From positions 207,497,190-207,561,189 of the forward strand of contig NC_081409.1 of assembly GCF_030272615.1 (NCBI RefSeq): DNA of 64,000 nt. Direction: 5' to 3'. Position 1 is the stretch's first letter, and each line of letters begins with the position of its first letter. This document shows positions 12,977 to 23,127 of the stretch, piece after piece. Below the pieces are notes generated by a model. That model made no database searches. It saw only the letters and a program-made list of their open reading frames with translations, and was not told where the DNA came from. Position numbers and translations under genes: made by a program. This DNA is from Cryptomeria japonica (Eukaryota > Streptophyta > Pinopsida > Cupressales > Cupressaceae).

Positions 12977-13590
12977 TGTTTTGTTTTGTTTTTTGCAAAG
13001 AGGGGAACCTCATATATATAATTATATTTAGAATAATAAAAAAATATAAAACAATCATAAGTTTGAACCATAAGAACACTCAAACAAAGATCAGAGATGA
13101 GATCCAAATATACAAAATCTCGTCACTCCATGACATAATAGACCCATAACATAAAAAAAATATCAATTTACACCAACTGCACAAAGAACATGCTCCAAAG
13201 CCTAAACAATAGCATAAATAAATCCAAATAGATAGGGGAAGAGCATTGTCCAGATTTTAAAAAAAATTGATACATCCTCCAAAGGCCCCAAAGTCAATAG
13301 AAACTGCAGGACAACAACATCACCATGATAAATTGCAGACCTTAAGAACCCTTCACATGTCACAACCCCATGATAAATTGCAGACCTTAAGAACCCTTCA
13401 CAGGTCACAACCCCATGATAAATTGCAGACCTTCAGAACCCTTCATAGGTCACAACCCTCACAAAATTGAAGCATCTCCAAAATCCCTAAAGATTATGGA
13501 AGAAGCTGAAATTAAGATGTTGCATAACCTTTTTAGAAGTGGAGAGAACCTTTCCACTATCCTTTTTTTGCATAGTGTGGATTAGATGGG
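12977..13590. other. insertion or expansion specific to copy A
   Basis: Copy B passes directly from the GATAACAAAGTTT block to the AGTATTGAGAT block (about 54855-54885), while copy A carries about 610 extra bases between them, including the 45-bp tandem array. No target duplication or coding domain could be identified, so a deletion in B is equally possible. Confidence 0.5.
13323..13459. repeat. 45-bp tandem repeat, three units
   Basis: CCATGATAAATTGCAGACCTT begins near 13323, 13368 and 13413, exactly 45 bases apart, and each unit ends in a GGTCACAACCC-like phrase. Because 45 is a multiple of three, a small frame encodes a 15-residue repeat (HDKLQTLRTLHRSQP), which is probably a by-product and not a gene. 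Confidence 0.85.
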
Positions 13591-14069
13591 TCCCAAGAAA
13601 AATATTGAGATTATTTACATTGCATATAAGTTACATTCTAAATAAAATATTATATGATTCTAACAATAAATGATATTTTTTTCAATTACCAAAAATTTTA
13701 TGATTAAGTTTTGACCAAATCCTTAAAAAGTAACTTTTAAGACACTTCTCACTAAACATATTAATGTGACAAATTACATGACGAATTAAACCTTTAAAAC
13801 TTAATTGTAAATAGACAAAACCATTTCATACCTCTTAAAAAATTAAAAACCATGAAATTTTAAAATATTTCTGACAGAACGAGGTTCACTGCATAAAGTC
13901 GTATACTCTAAATTCTTAAGTGAAAGTCAGAAAAGTATAACAGTAGTGCTGGAAAGACGAGCATATGAAATATCTTCAACAAACAAGAAAAGCATTCAAT
14001 ATCAAACTCCATAAAATTTCATTTTCTAAATTAAAAAAATTGTCCTTCAGAAATATGAGGAGGAGGAGG

Positions 14070-14786
14070 TTAGTGACCATGTATGGGAGCAGCAGTCCTT
14101 ATGACATGAGGAAGGTCGAAATTGAAGCCATGAATGTGAGGATATTCTGCAACTATTGCAGATATTGCAGACCCTACCCCTCCTGCAACATCCACCACAC
14201 TCTTCAGGCTGTTAAACCCATAATAAATCTTCACCACATGAGCCATTAAAGGGCCAGTATTAGTAGCCATGCCCTCATTGAAAATCCTGTTTGCTTCAGG
14301 ATTATTGCTATTGTACTCAAATATGCCCATGCCATTGGCTTTGGTGAATGCGGGGCAGCCTTCTATGACAGAGTCATGAAGATGCTGATACCCATCTATT
14401 ATGCACTTTAGATTAATGGCCAACACAGTGGGTGCACAGGATTGTTGGGCACCATTTTTCACAAGCAACTTAGAGAGGCTGGTGAGGCCATATTTGAATT
14501 GGGGAGTACCACCATAATCTACTGTGGTCTCTTCGGTGCAGACACCAATGGAAGCCAGAAGCCTCACGGTTCTGAACAGATAGTCAGTATGGGCAGGTTT
14601 GTTGGTGGAAGAAGAAATATGTGAAGCAATTTGGTCCACAGAGAGGGGATTCTGACTACCATGGATGGCAATAATGTCAGGAATGTTAAGCAAAACAGCA
14701 GCTCGAAGGGCCATGGGCTTGGCTGCTGAAAGAATGATTTCATATAGTTCGAGATGTGCTTCCATTGAAGACTTTGATGAAGCCAT
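14070..14786 (-). pseudogene. O-methyltransferase locus A: exon 1 only, truncated
   Basis: This is a plant SAM-dependent O-methyltransferase related to OMT B. Exon 1 (14786-14078, 709 bases) has exactly the length of exon 1 in B and no stop. It encodes the N-terminal dimerisation region and the SAM-binding motif (VVDVAGGVGSA, about residues 197-207). The donor (CATG|GTCACT) survives, but B's intron 1, exon 2, intron 2, exon 3 and about 200 bases downstream, roughly 55745-56580, are missing. The flank at 14050 and below matches B's distal 3' flank. Unspliced reading adds GlyHis then TAA at 14070. The catalytic His and acidic residues are absent, so a translated product should be inactive. An in-frame ATG at 14816 is possible; 14786 was chosen because MASS- is shared with B. 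The missing segment and its sharp junction favour a deletion pseudogene. Confidence 0.8.
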
Positions 14787-14792
14787 AGTTGT

Positions 14793-15230
14793 CTCATCTA
14801 TTACAAGCTTTGTCAATTTAAAGAAAAATCATGAATAGAGTTGGAGATGTTTATCAATTGAAACTCTGAGTTAGCATACTTATCTCATACGTGGAACATG
14901 ACATGTCGCCCATTATCAAATATACAATTGTTTATAATAGCTCGAATTAATTTGCTTATCAGATTTGAAACGTTTTAAATATTTGATGTTTAAATAGAAC
15001 GTGAAATATTGTTCTAAACTGCTTTTTAGTTTTTTAACATATCGAAAGTCGGCTCATCTATTACAAACTTTCATGAACACTGAATCAACAATGAAATGTT
15101 GCCCATTATTAAATATCAAATTGCTTCCAGCAGTTTACCACTTTAAAATTCAATGTCTAGATAGAGTGTGAAATATTGCTGTAAAGGATTATTTTAATTT
15201 TTCAATGTATTGAAAGTCATTACAGACGTC
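14793..15230 (-). repeat. tandem duplication in the OMT A promoter
   Basis: CTCATCTATTACAA begins at 14793 and again at 15053. Each is followed by matching blocks: GTCGCCCATTATCAAATA or TTGCCCATTATTAAATA, GTTTAAATAGAACGTGAAATATTG or GTCTAGATAGAGTGTGAAATATTG, and a TATCGAAAGTC or TATTGAAAGTC end. The units are about 260 and 178 bases. It duplicates the 5' flank directly upstream of the start codon; any effect on expression is unknown. Confidence 0.7.
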
Positions 15231-15270
15231 TTAAAAACTTGAAGTGGAGGAAAACATTGTTTAACACCTG

Positions 15271-16480
15271 TAATATAAAAAGAAGCTATTAATAATAAAA
15301 CCTGTAATAAGCAAATGTCGAATGACTTATTATAAAAAAATATTAATGTGAATTATAAAATATTCTTTAAAATGTTTTGATAATGTTTTTTAATATGAAG
15401 GACAATATTAATATTGTAGGTATTTATATAGTTTAATATCTTTAAACATCACATATTTTTTAGAGGAGGATTTTGAAATATTTTAGTTTCTCATTTTTAT
15501 ATTTAACTTTTGGTAGATATTTTGTAAGTCGTTTAATTTTATTAATAAGTTATAAAAAAATTTTAAAATTTACTTTTGTTTTATATAATTGTAATAAAAA
15601 ATAAATTAAATAATAAGTAAGAAATAAAAAGTATTATTATATGAATATATCGTAATTGTTAAAACAATAATAAATAGATAAATATATTTATTAGTTAATA
15701 TTTTTATTAGTATATATTACAATCTTTAAGATTGTTCCTTATTAGCATATAACAAGAAAAATATATTTCAACTTTAGTGAATTCATTTGTGAAAACCATA
15801 CGTACCTCATTATTGACAATCTATAAACTTTAGCCCAAAAAAGGATCATTGGCCTTCACATTGGCACTTCACTCATAGGTAATAAGAAATTCATAACTTG
15901 GAATGTTCAATTATTTTTGACAGTTGACATGCACAACATGGCATCCCACTCAAAATAACATGCAACAACATGCATTGGCATGCAAGGTTGAGTGGTCTCA
16001 TCTCCAAAATGGATGCCTAGGTAAAATACTCTACCATTTCATGTCTTGTAACTACCATTGATGAATAGACCCCCCTTTATGAATGTAATTATAATGTGTC
16101 ATATGTAAATAAGTATTGAATACTTTTGTCCTACATGCCCTTAGCATCCAAGAACACCTTCCAATGATCATGGAGACACATGAAAATAACTTAAGATTTA
16201 ATGTCACCTTATTCTAGTGCATACACCATAAAGAACTAAATGCATATCTAGTAGGTGGCAAATGTTTTTATCGTTGGGTATAATACAACTTTGTGAGTGA
16301 AGCATCTCTCGATTACAAATTTTTTTTTTCATATTAAAGAGATTTGATATCCATCTTCAAAGAATTAATTTCTTCCAACAATGATGATTGTTAATCTTCT
16401 TCTTGGGAAACTTGGATCTACATTTTATTTGTTATGTCATGGTCTAAAGAAGGAAGAGAAAAACACGATATTTAGAGTCT
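15271..16480. other. AT-rich intergenic DNA
   Basis: No gene or repeat structure was recognised. Composition is extremely AT-rich from 15280 to 15760. Confidence 0.35.
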
Positions 16481-16481
16481 A

Positions 16482-16500
16482 GATAGGTGAAGCTAGTGTT
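16482..16500. repeat. 19-bp target-site duplication, left copy
   Basis: GATAGGTGAAGCTAGTGTT occurs here and, identically, at 23273-23291. It brackets the retroposon 16501-23272. Confidence 0.85.
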
Positions 16501-18100
16501 TTGATTGATTAAAGAAAGATAGGCCCAAACGATAACAAAATTGTCATGCAAGCACATAAAAGGGAGGAACTCATGAGCAGTGAGACCACCAAACTGCTAA
16601 GAACAAAAAAGGATAGAGCTTTTTAAAAAAAGAGGTTTTTGGAGCAACAAACCGATAGGAACAAGGGTCCAACCCAAAATCACATAATCGGAACAAAGGG
16701 GTTTAGGAAAGAACCCTAAACCATCTTTTTGGAAAAAACCCTTATGTTGAAACTACAATAGCCAAGGGAATGATTGACAAAAGGTGGATTTTGAAAGGCT
16801 TCCTCCAACCTTTGAATCAAGACTATCTCATACAAGGAAGGGGAACACAACGATCTGGAGGCAATCGAGGATCTTCTGCCAATATAACTATCTAGCCATT
16901 CCAATAGAACATTCAATTGTATACCTAAAGAATGGAATAACACAAAAAATAGAGGATTTTGAAACAAATCCCTAAACCTTATACTAGTAGAAATCCTTGC
17001 AGACAAGGCATCATGGACTACCTTAATATGTTTGTTTTTTGTAGTAGCACTGAGAACCAAAATCCCAACAACATAAGCAGGGAAAACAACAAATTCCTCA
17101 TCAACCATGAGAGGAAGAGGGGAAAGAAAGGAAAGCACAAAGACCCAAGAAAAAATCAGCACCACCCAATAGAAGCCAAAGCCACAACAGTAGAGAGCAT
17201 ATGAGGGGCAGATCCCTCTCTGGTAATGACCACATAGAGAAATAGCCCTCAACAAACAACCCAAGACCAACAACTATGACAAATCCAACTTTGTTAAGTA
17301 CACTATAATCCTCAAAAAAATTCACAGCCAAAGGAACCCATGAACTCCCTCCATCAAAGTCGAGAAGCATAGAGAAGGAAAGATCCAAAAATAGAATACC
17401 GCTCCAAACCAAGACCACCTCTCCAACACCAACCGTGCCAACACAAAATACCTTGCCCTCCAAAATAAACAACCTAGAAGCCAAAGAGGGGAAAGAAATA
17501 GGAACCTTAAAGGGCCCTAAACACATAAAAATAAAACCCTCTTCCAAAGAAGCAAACTCCACTTCCATAGAAGTTTGAAGAACGAAAACATGGGGTGAAC
17601 AACAAAACCCTTAAAGCACTAAAAAGACACAAAGATCTAGGTAACTAAATAGCCTAATGAGAAGAATGATCCATCACACCACCAACCCTCCATCAGATCT
17701 ATGAAAACACACTCCTTAAGAACCACAAAGATCCAACACATACTTAGGGCACCAAGCAAGGATATAGGTCCTAATGAACCCAAGGAAACCCTTCACATTC
17801 CATAGAGGATAGCCCAAAGAAAGCCTGATTTCCAACACACAAAATCCCCTGCAAACAAAAAATGTCGATGACCACCAAAGACCCGACAAAGGGGACCAAG
17901 AAGGCCCGGAATGGGAATAGAGCCAATAGCTAGAAACAAACTAAGTTTGTCATTAACAACAACACAAGGAAGGGGCTTCCACCCACCCCAAGTAGGGCAC
18001 CAAACAGCTGTGAGAAAACATAGCAAGGCCAAAAGTAAGACAACCCACAACCGTGCCACACTGCATGACAAGCAACTAGGCCATCCATCGCTATCCTCAT

Positions 18101-18534
18101 TGTTGGTGTAAATTATGTCTCATAATTACACTTTACATAAGTTGACTTAGGGTAATGCATTTCATAGTAGTTTGGATATGAGACACTTAGGGAAGTGTGC
18201 ACATAGGGATGATGTATGTAGGATAAATTATACCTTTTGTGATCTTATCTTCTTATTACATTCCACCTTCGATGAGTGATCCACCTCTAGTGGAATACTT
18301 TATTATTTCTCCTACCTTTTTTTGTTTCTCATTGAGAAACATGTCATGATCGTGTGATCTCATATCCATATGGCCTTGCCTTTATAAGCAAGCTCATCTA
18401 CATTGTATGTAATGATCTAGTTAATAGTATTTGCATCTTGAGTTGAATACAGATTATTCTTATCAAATATTTTGTCTCTCTCTTGTGCTATTCATTGTGC
18501 TCTAGATCTTGGCTATATTTGACAAATTATTACA
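18101..18534 (+). repeat. copia 5' LTR
   Basis: 434 bases from TGTTGG to TTACA. A TTTATAAGC promoter-like TATA element lies at 18381-18389. The right LTR lacks about 54 bases found here after TATCAAATATTTT. Confidence 0.9.
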
Positions 18535-18547
18535 TGGTATTAGAGCC
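18535..18547 (+). promoter_or_regulatory. primer-binding site, initiator tRNA-Met type
   Basis: TGGTATTAGAGCC directly abuts the LTR end and differs by one transition from the usual plant copia primer site. It primes minus-strand DNA synthesis in this element class. Confidence 0.85.
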
Positions 18548-20258
18548 ATTGGGGCTTCATTGAGTAGTCTTTTTGAAGAGCTTTTAGAGCATTCAATTTT
18601 TGGATCGAGGAAGATGCACATTGTGGGGCAGCTTATGGTGATTTCAACCTCACCGTTGAGTCCGAGAGGCCATTTTCATGGATTTTGAGTATAAATTCAC
18701 TTATATTTAGTGAAAATCAATTTTTGGGCCTTGGAGGAAAAATTCAGCCTATTACGCTGTACAATATAATTTTGAAAAAAAAAATGTATTATATTTTTTC
18801 TGCGAAATATTTTACTTTCACTTGTTTTCACATTTTTTTTATTATTTATTTTTACGAGGGGGGTTCCCTGCCCGCCCTCCCCCAACACCGTACTCTGCAC
18901 TTTTATTATTTGCCAGGGCATGTTCGTTATGGGCTTTGCCGTCGTTACTTCTTCGGTCGCAGCTTTTATGGTGCCTCTATTTCTCGACCATCACCGCCAA
19001 CTGTTCCTGGCAGCCCCAACGGCGTTCCCGCCGACCTTCTTCCTCTTGGTTCGCCGCCCCACCAGGCTTTCACCTCCGTGTGCTCCTCCAACTGCCTAGC
19101 GCGTCCTCCGCTCCACCACCACCATACCTTGTCGTGGCTCACTGCTAAACCGCTTTCCCAACTACTGAGACTCTCATGCCACGTGGTGCCTCTGGGTTGA
19201 TTTGTCAGAACGACTCAGCAGCCACTTGGTGGCTTTTCATTCCCTATGACAGTGTCACGCAGTTTACACATGGCATCAAACTATTGGTTCATGCGTGCAC
19301 ACATAATCGCCCACTCATCCCCACACGGGCACCACATAGACAAACTGTTGTAATGCCATGCAGCTCACACATTAGTGTACAAAGGCCACCTCAGTAGCCA
19401 CACCAGCATATGATAAATCCCATTCATCTTGCCATGTCAGCATCATACTAATATGTGGCACCCTCCAACTATTCTATACTGGCCACGTTAGTCCATACTG
19501 TATGGACAATCTACGCAGGCATGGAGAGGTGAAGTTCTAGCGATGGCCAGATGGTCGTAAAATTTAACCCAATGAACTCATGACATCATCATTGCATCAG
19601 TCCATTTTTGAAAAAATTTCAGCCCCTCTCCAATGAACTTTTTGGTTTTGTATGCCAACTTTGGAAGCCCATAACTTGCTCATTTTAGCTCCCTTTTTAG
19701 TGCAAATTTTTTTGGGGGGGGGCTAACTTTTCATGATCCTCACAGTGGTGGTGGTATTTTCTGATTTTGATAGACATTTTGTTTATAATTTTCAGTTTTT
19801 CACAACTGTACATGTCTTATCCTTGATTTTGCAACTTTAGAGGCTTCGTTTGGGCTCATAGGACCTCTTTTTTAGGTGCTGTCTTTTTTTAAAAGTGCAT
19901 AATTTTTTGTCTACTTTCATATGGTGCTATCATATTTTCACCATTTTGAATAGAAAGTGTACTTTTAGTATTTGGTCTTTTTTGGCCTATTTGGTACTTG
20001 TATTTTGCTTGGATCTCAACTTGGATCTCTTCCAGTATTTGTTGGAGTCTCTTATAGACTATTTGAGGCAGTTGTGAAGTTGCAATCAAAGGTCCACCTT
20101 ACCTTGTTTTTCAAGTGGCCATTGTACATACATGTGCCAAATCATCATTTTTTTTTAATTTTTTTTTTGGGGGGAGTGTTCTTTGATTTAATGAATTTGG
20201 GGGGGGTGTCTTGTGTGATTGTGTCTCTCTCTATATTATGTTTTTTCATTTTGTTGCT
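18548..20258 (+). other. copia untranslated leader
   Basis: This 1.7-kb stretch lies between primer site and gag. A CG-richer pocket at 18860-19500 gives proline-rich frames without domains. Homopolymer T then G tracts occur at 19706-19722 and 20161-20174, with a G run at 20197-20206. No gene is assigned. Confidence 0.5.
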
Positions 20259-21240
20259 ATGGGTTCTCCTAAATTTCCACTTCTAACTTCACATAATTAT
20301 GCATCATGGAAAATTAAAGCATGGAGTAAGTTAATGGAAAAAAGACTCATTCATTATGTAAACAATAAAAACACGACCTAATACCAAGGCCGATCTTAAT
20401 GCTCAATTTGAATGGCTCACTAAAAATTCTATTGCATTTGGAACATTGAGAAAGTATGTATCAGATGACCTCATTTTTCACATTGAAAAATGTACAACAA
20501 TTAAAGAGGCTTGGGATATTTATGAGAAATTTTATGGTCAAGTTGATGAGAATAAGGGATATAAGCTTGATGGTTAACTCACAACGTTGGATCCGAAGGA
20601 TTTTGATACAATCCAAGATTATGTCACGAAAGCAAATGAGCTAAGAGAAAAGCTTAAGGATTGTGGAATTGACATAAAGGATGCTCAATTGGTTTACAAC
20701 TTGTTGGACAAGCTTCCATCATAGTATCCAGCCTTTGTTGAACTAGCTTTCACACCCATCAGTTGGATCACGATGCCTCATACACTCCACCATCATTTGA
20801 TGCATTCATAGAGAAGTTGATACTTGAGCAATCTATGTTGACCAAGATGGGGATTCTCAAATCTTCAAAGTCACAAGCTTTGGTGGCTAATAAAGGAAAT
20901 CAAAGCAATCGAGGAAAGGTAAGAAGCAAAAGTAGTCTAAACCAAATCCACAACAAGATGGAGCAAAATCATCCTGGCCACAACAAGATGGAGCATAATC
21001 ATCCTCTCCACAACAAGGTGATTTTACATCCTCACCTAAGAGGAAATCATAAAAGGACAATCTTTTTTGTGCATATTGCAAGAACTTAGGACATAATGAA
21101 AATCATTGTTACAAGAAGTATATTGATCAATTGAAACATCTTCTTGTGAAGAATAAAAATAGTTTGCCTTCTATAATGTCTACTTTGGCTTCTTCCAAAG
21201 AAAAGGATAAAGGGAAGGATCACTCTTTTGGGAAAAGTAA
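20259..21240 (+). pseudogene. copia gag (UBN2-type) with CCHC knuckle, broken
   Basis: The capsid-type protein packages element RNA. The frame opens with MGSPKFPLL and S-H-N-Y-A-S-W-K-I-K-A-W, the usual copia gag start, followed by a UBN2-like helical region (W-D-I-Y-E-K-F-Y-G, then L-V-Y-N-L-L-D-K-L-P). Near 21068-21109 is a zinc knuckle C-A-Y-C-K-N-L-G-H-N-E-N-H-C, a perfect C-X2-C-X4-H-X4-C. Stops fall after KNTT (about 20380), after KLDG (about 20576) and after KLPS (about 20722), and a frame change near 20760 precedes the knuckle. It cannot make a full product. Domain order matches the family, so identity is well supported. Confidence 0.8.
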
Positions 21241-21520
21241 GGGATAAGATCTTTGTGATACTTCAAGTCATGATTTAGGGAGATGGCTTCTAGATTCATG
21301 AGCTTCTCATGATATGGCATCTTCACAATCTGTGTTCTCTTCATTTGAGCCTTGCAACATGCCACCGATTTTGATCGGCAATCATACATACATGAATGTG
21401 ATTGGGAAATGATCTATTTCTATTGGGGACAATTCCTTCAATGATGTGTTGTATGTACCTCATTTGACAAACAATCTTCTTTCTATCTATTAGATCACTC
21501 ATGGGGCAAAAAGAAAAAAT
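21241..21520 (+). pseudogene. copia aspartic protease remnant
   Basis: The frame reads W-L-L-D-S-stop-A-S-H-D-M, matching the copia protease signature W-x-x-D-S-G-A-S with the glycine codon replaced by TGA at 21299-21301. Downstream V-L-Y-V-P-H-L-T-N-N-L-L-S-I matches the usual end of the domain. A further TGA after VIGK and a TAG after LSIY disrupt it. The catalytic Asp is present but the site glycine is lost. Confidence 0.75.
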
Positions 21521-22363
21521 GTGGAGTTCACACCTGATTCAATTATCATTAGAGACTTGGAGAGTAGAGCTATCATTAAAACTGGGGTGGTTGATCATGT
21601 ATTTAGGTTGTACTCCTTTTCACATTTTGGTCCTTTTGATGAAGTTAATTCTTCATATGTTGATCACACTTGTGATAATTCAGATATCGAGGAGACTTTT
21701 GGTTACTTGAACTTGGGTATTCTCACATGTGAACCCATTCTTGATCCTTGTGTTTCATATCCTCCCATTGATATCACATCACCTATTTCACTTGATGATT
21801 CAGATATTGCAATAGTTTTTCCTTCTTGTGATTCAGTGCAACGAGATATACGTTGTCTTCCAGCTTCAGTTCCTTGGGATGACTACTTGACAAATATTGC
21901 AAGTTTGTTTATGGAGCCCTAAATTGTAGATTTGGGAGACATCATTGATGACATTCATCTTCTCTTTGATGAAGATGATCCTTCTTCGATTGTTGCAAGG
22001 GAACACTCTAACGCTCTTGTTCATTCTCAACATGATCGTTCTTTTGAGGTTGACATGATTGTGGATTCTTATGTACAACATTTGGAAGAGGTCTCTTTAT
22101 CCTTAAAGGGGACATGTGAGTCTTTGGATCTTGTTCTACATTCATCTCCACTAGATCTTGGAGTGCCTTTTTTTGCAATGTGGATCAGTACACTTTATTT
22201 GGAGGGGGCAACTTTCAACATCAACATGGGGACACTTGAGAAGGTTTTAGAGACTCCATACATCATGAGTTTTTTTCCTATATCTTCCCTTCATGATTGG
22301 GGAGACTTCATGGATACACCTTTGGTTTTGTTTCTTCCTAAGGGGAGGAACATTGTTCGATGA
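21521..22363 (+). pseudogene. unrecognised frame in place of copia pol
   Basis: One frame runs from the gag-pre-integrase-like start (V-E-F-T-P-D-S-I-I-I-R-D-L) to the TGA at 22361, broken only by a TAA at 21920. After about residue 30 it no longer resembles integrase or RT. It is acidic (many Asp, Glu, Ser), with phrases such as V-P-W-D-D-Y and L-H-D-W-G-D-F and an end L-F-L-P-K-G-R-N. The length of about 280 codons with a single stop is long for AT-rich noncoding DNA, so it was probably under selection before insertion. I do not recognise a domain. It could be captured host sequence or an element-specific accessory protein. Confidence 0.55.
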
Positions 22364-22705
22364 TCGTGAAACAGTTTCTTCATTCAGTTTTGAGCTTCTA
22401 CCATTGGTGTAGATTTTATATTGAGATGGGGATACTTGGTCTCTCTTCTTGTCTCTTATGGGGGGACTTTTTCCTCACATGGGATTTTGTCCTTCTCATT
22501 CTTCTTTGAGATTTCTTTTGTATAGTCTTCATCTCTATTTTGGGGGGGAGTTTTTTCCCATTGGTTTTTTCTCTCTTTTTCCATTTGTGAGAGATTGTAT
22601 TGGTTTGCATGCATTTGCATTTGTATATGGGTACCTAACATGGCCTCATAGATAGGACCCATCTTGCATTGTTAACTTGAGTCTACATTCCCCAAAGTTG
22701 CACTT

Positions 22706-22714
22706 AAGGGGGGA
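22706..22714 (+). promoter_or_regulatory. polypurine tract
   Basis: AAGGGGGGA abuts the right LTR and is the expected plus-strand primer of the copia element. Confidence 0.8.
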
Positions 22715-23094
22715 TGTTGGTGTAAATCATGTCTCATAATTACAGTTTACTTAAGTTGACTTAGGGTAGTGAATTTCATAGTAGTTTGGATATGAGACAC
22801 TTGGGAAAGTGTGCACGTAGTGATGATGTATGTAGGAGAAATTCCACCTTATGTGGTCTTATCTTGTTACATTCCACCTTCGGTGGGCGATCCACCTCTA
22901 GTGGAATATTTTATCTCCTACCTACCCTTGTTTCTCCTTGAGCCACATGTCATGATTGTGTGCTCTCATATCCATATGGCCTTGCCATTATAAGCAAGCT
23001 CATCTACATTGTATGTAATGATCCAGTTGATAGTATTTGCATCTTGATTTGAATATGTAGTTTATTCTTATCAAATATTTGACAAATTCTTACA
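22715..23094 (+). repeat. copia 3' LTR
   Basis: 380 bases, collinear with 18101-18534 apart from a missing 54-base block before TTTGACAAATT. It ends TTACA before the duplicated CTCAT. Confidence 0.9.
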
Positions 23095-23107
23095 CTCATC
23101 CTTCTCA

Positions 23108-23127
23108 CCATCATCATCATCATCATT
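23108..23127. repeat. short CAT microsatellite
   Basis: Six CAT/ATC units in a row just outside the copia target duplication, inside the host retroposon. Confidence 0.8.

Larger units (their letters stand above)
8985..13880. mobile_element. segment bounded by long inverted repeats (possible TIR element)
   Basis: About 280 bases at the left (8985-9265) match, as reverse complement, about 288 bases at the right (13593-13880). Matching blocks include CAACTTGTCACATTAGCAC against the reverse of the segment near 13750-13780, and AAAAAAATATCATTTCTTG against the reverse of 13671-13689. They keep the same order, by eye at roughly two-thirds identity. The interior has no transposase-like frame. The right end adjoins the 3' flank of OMT locus A and is shared with loci B and C. 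It could be a decayed non-autonomous DNA element or an inverted-repeat rearrangement; terminal bases and target duplication were not resolved. Confidence 0.45.
9335..15270. repeat. segmental duplication, copy A (partner 51835-57540)
   Basis: Long collinear similarity to 51835-57540 is visible: matching left edges at TTTTTTTCCAAATTCAC, blocks near 9600/52120, 11400/53940 and 11860/54370, the OMT exon, and its promoter to about 15270/57540. Copy A has extra insertions (12337-12883 and about 12977-13590) and lacks the OMT intron-exon region retained in B. Copy B has its own insertion at 54999-55271. Confidence 0.8.
18101..23094 (+). mobile_element. complete copia-type LTR element without pol
   Basis: Two LTRs (18101-18534 and 22715-23094) begin TGTTGGTG and end TTACA. 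The 5-bp duplication CTCAT sits at 18096-18100 and 23095-23099. A primer site TGGTATTAGAGCC follows the left LTR immediately, one base from the TGGTATCAGAGCC initiator-tRNA-Met site usual for plant copia elements. A purine tract (AAGGGGGGA) precedes the right LTR. Inside are gag, a CCHC knuckle, a protease remnant and an unrecognised frame. Integrase, RT and RNase H are absent, so the element is non-autonomous and needed a helper. The LTRs differ by a 54-base indel and many substitutions, so insertion is not recent. It landed inside the retroposon at 16501. Confidence 0.9.

Noticed and set aside
17101-18071. Hydrophobic minus-strand frames that look like membrane proteins
   Set aside because: The Val/Leu/Phe richness comes from AT- and CT-biased DNA in a decayed retroposon; the frames are fragmented and no domain order is seen.
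18685-19200. Proline/serine-rich 171-codon frame in the copia leader
   Set aside because: It precedes gag in an untranslated leader, has low-complexity composition and no domain.
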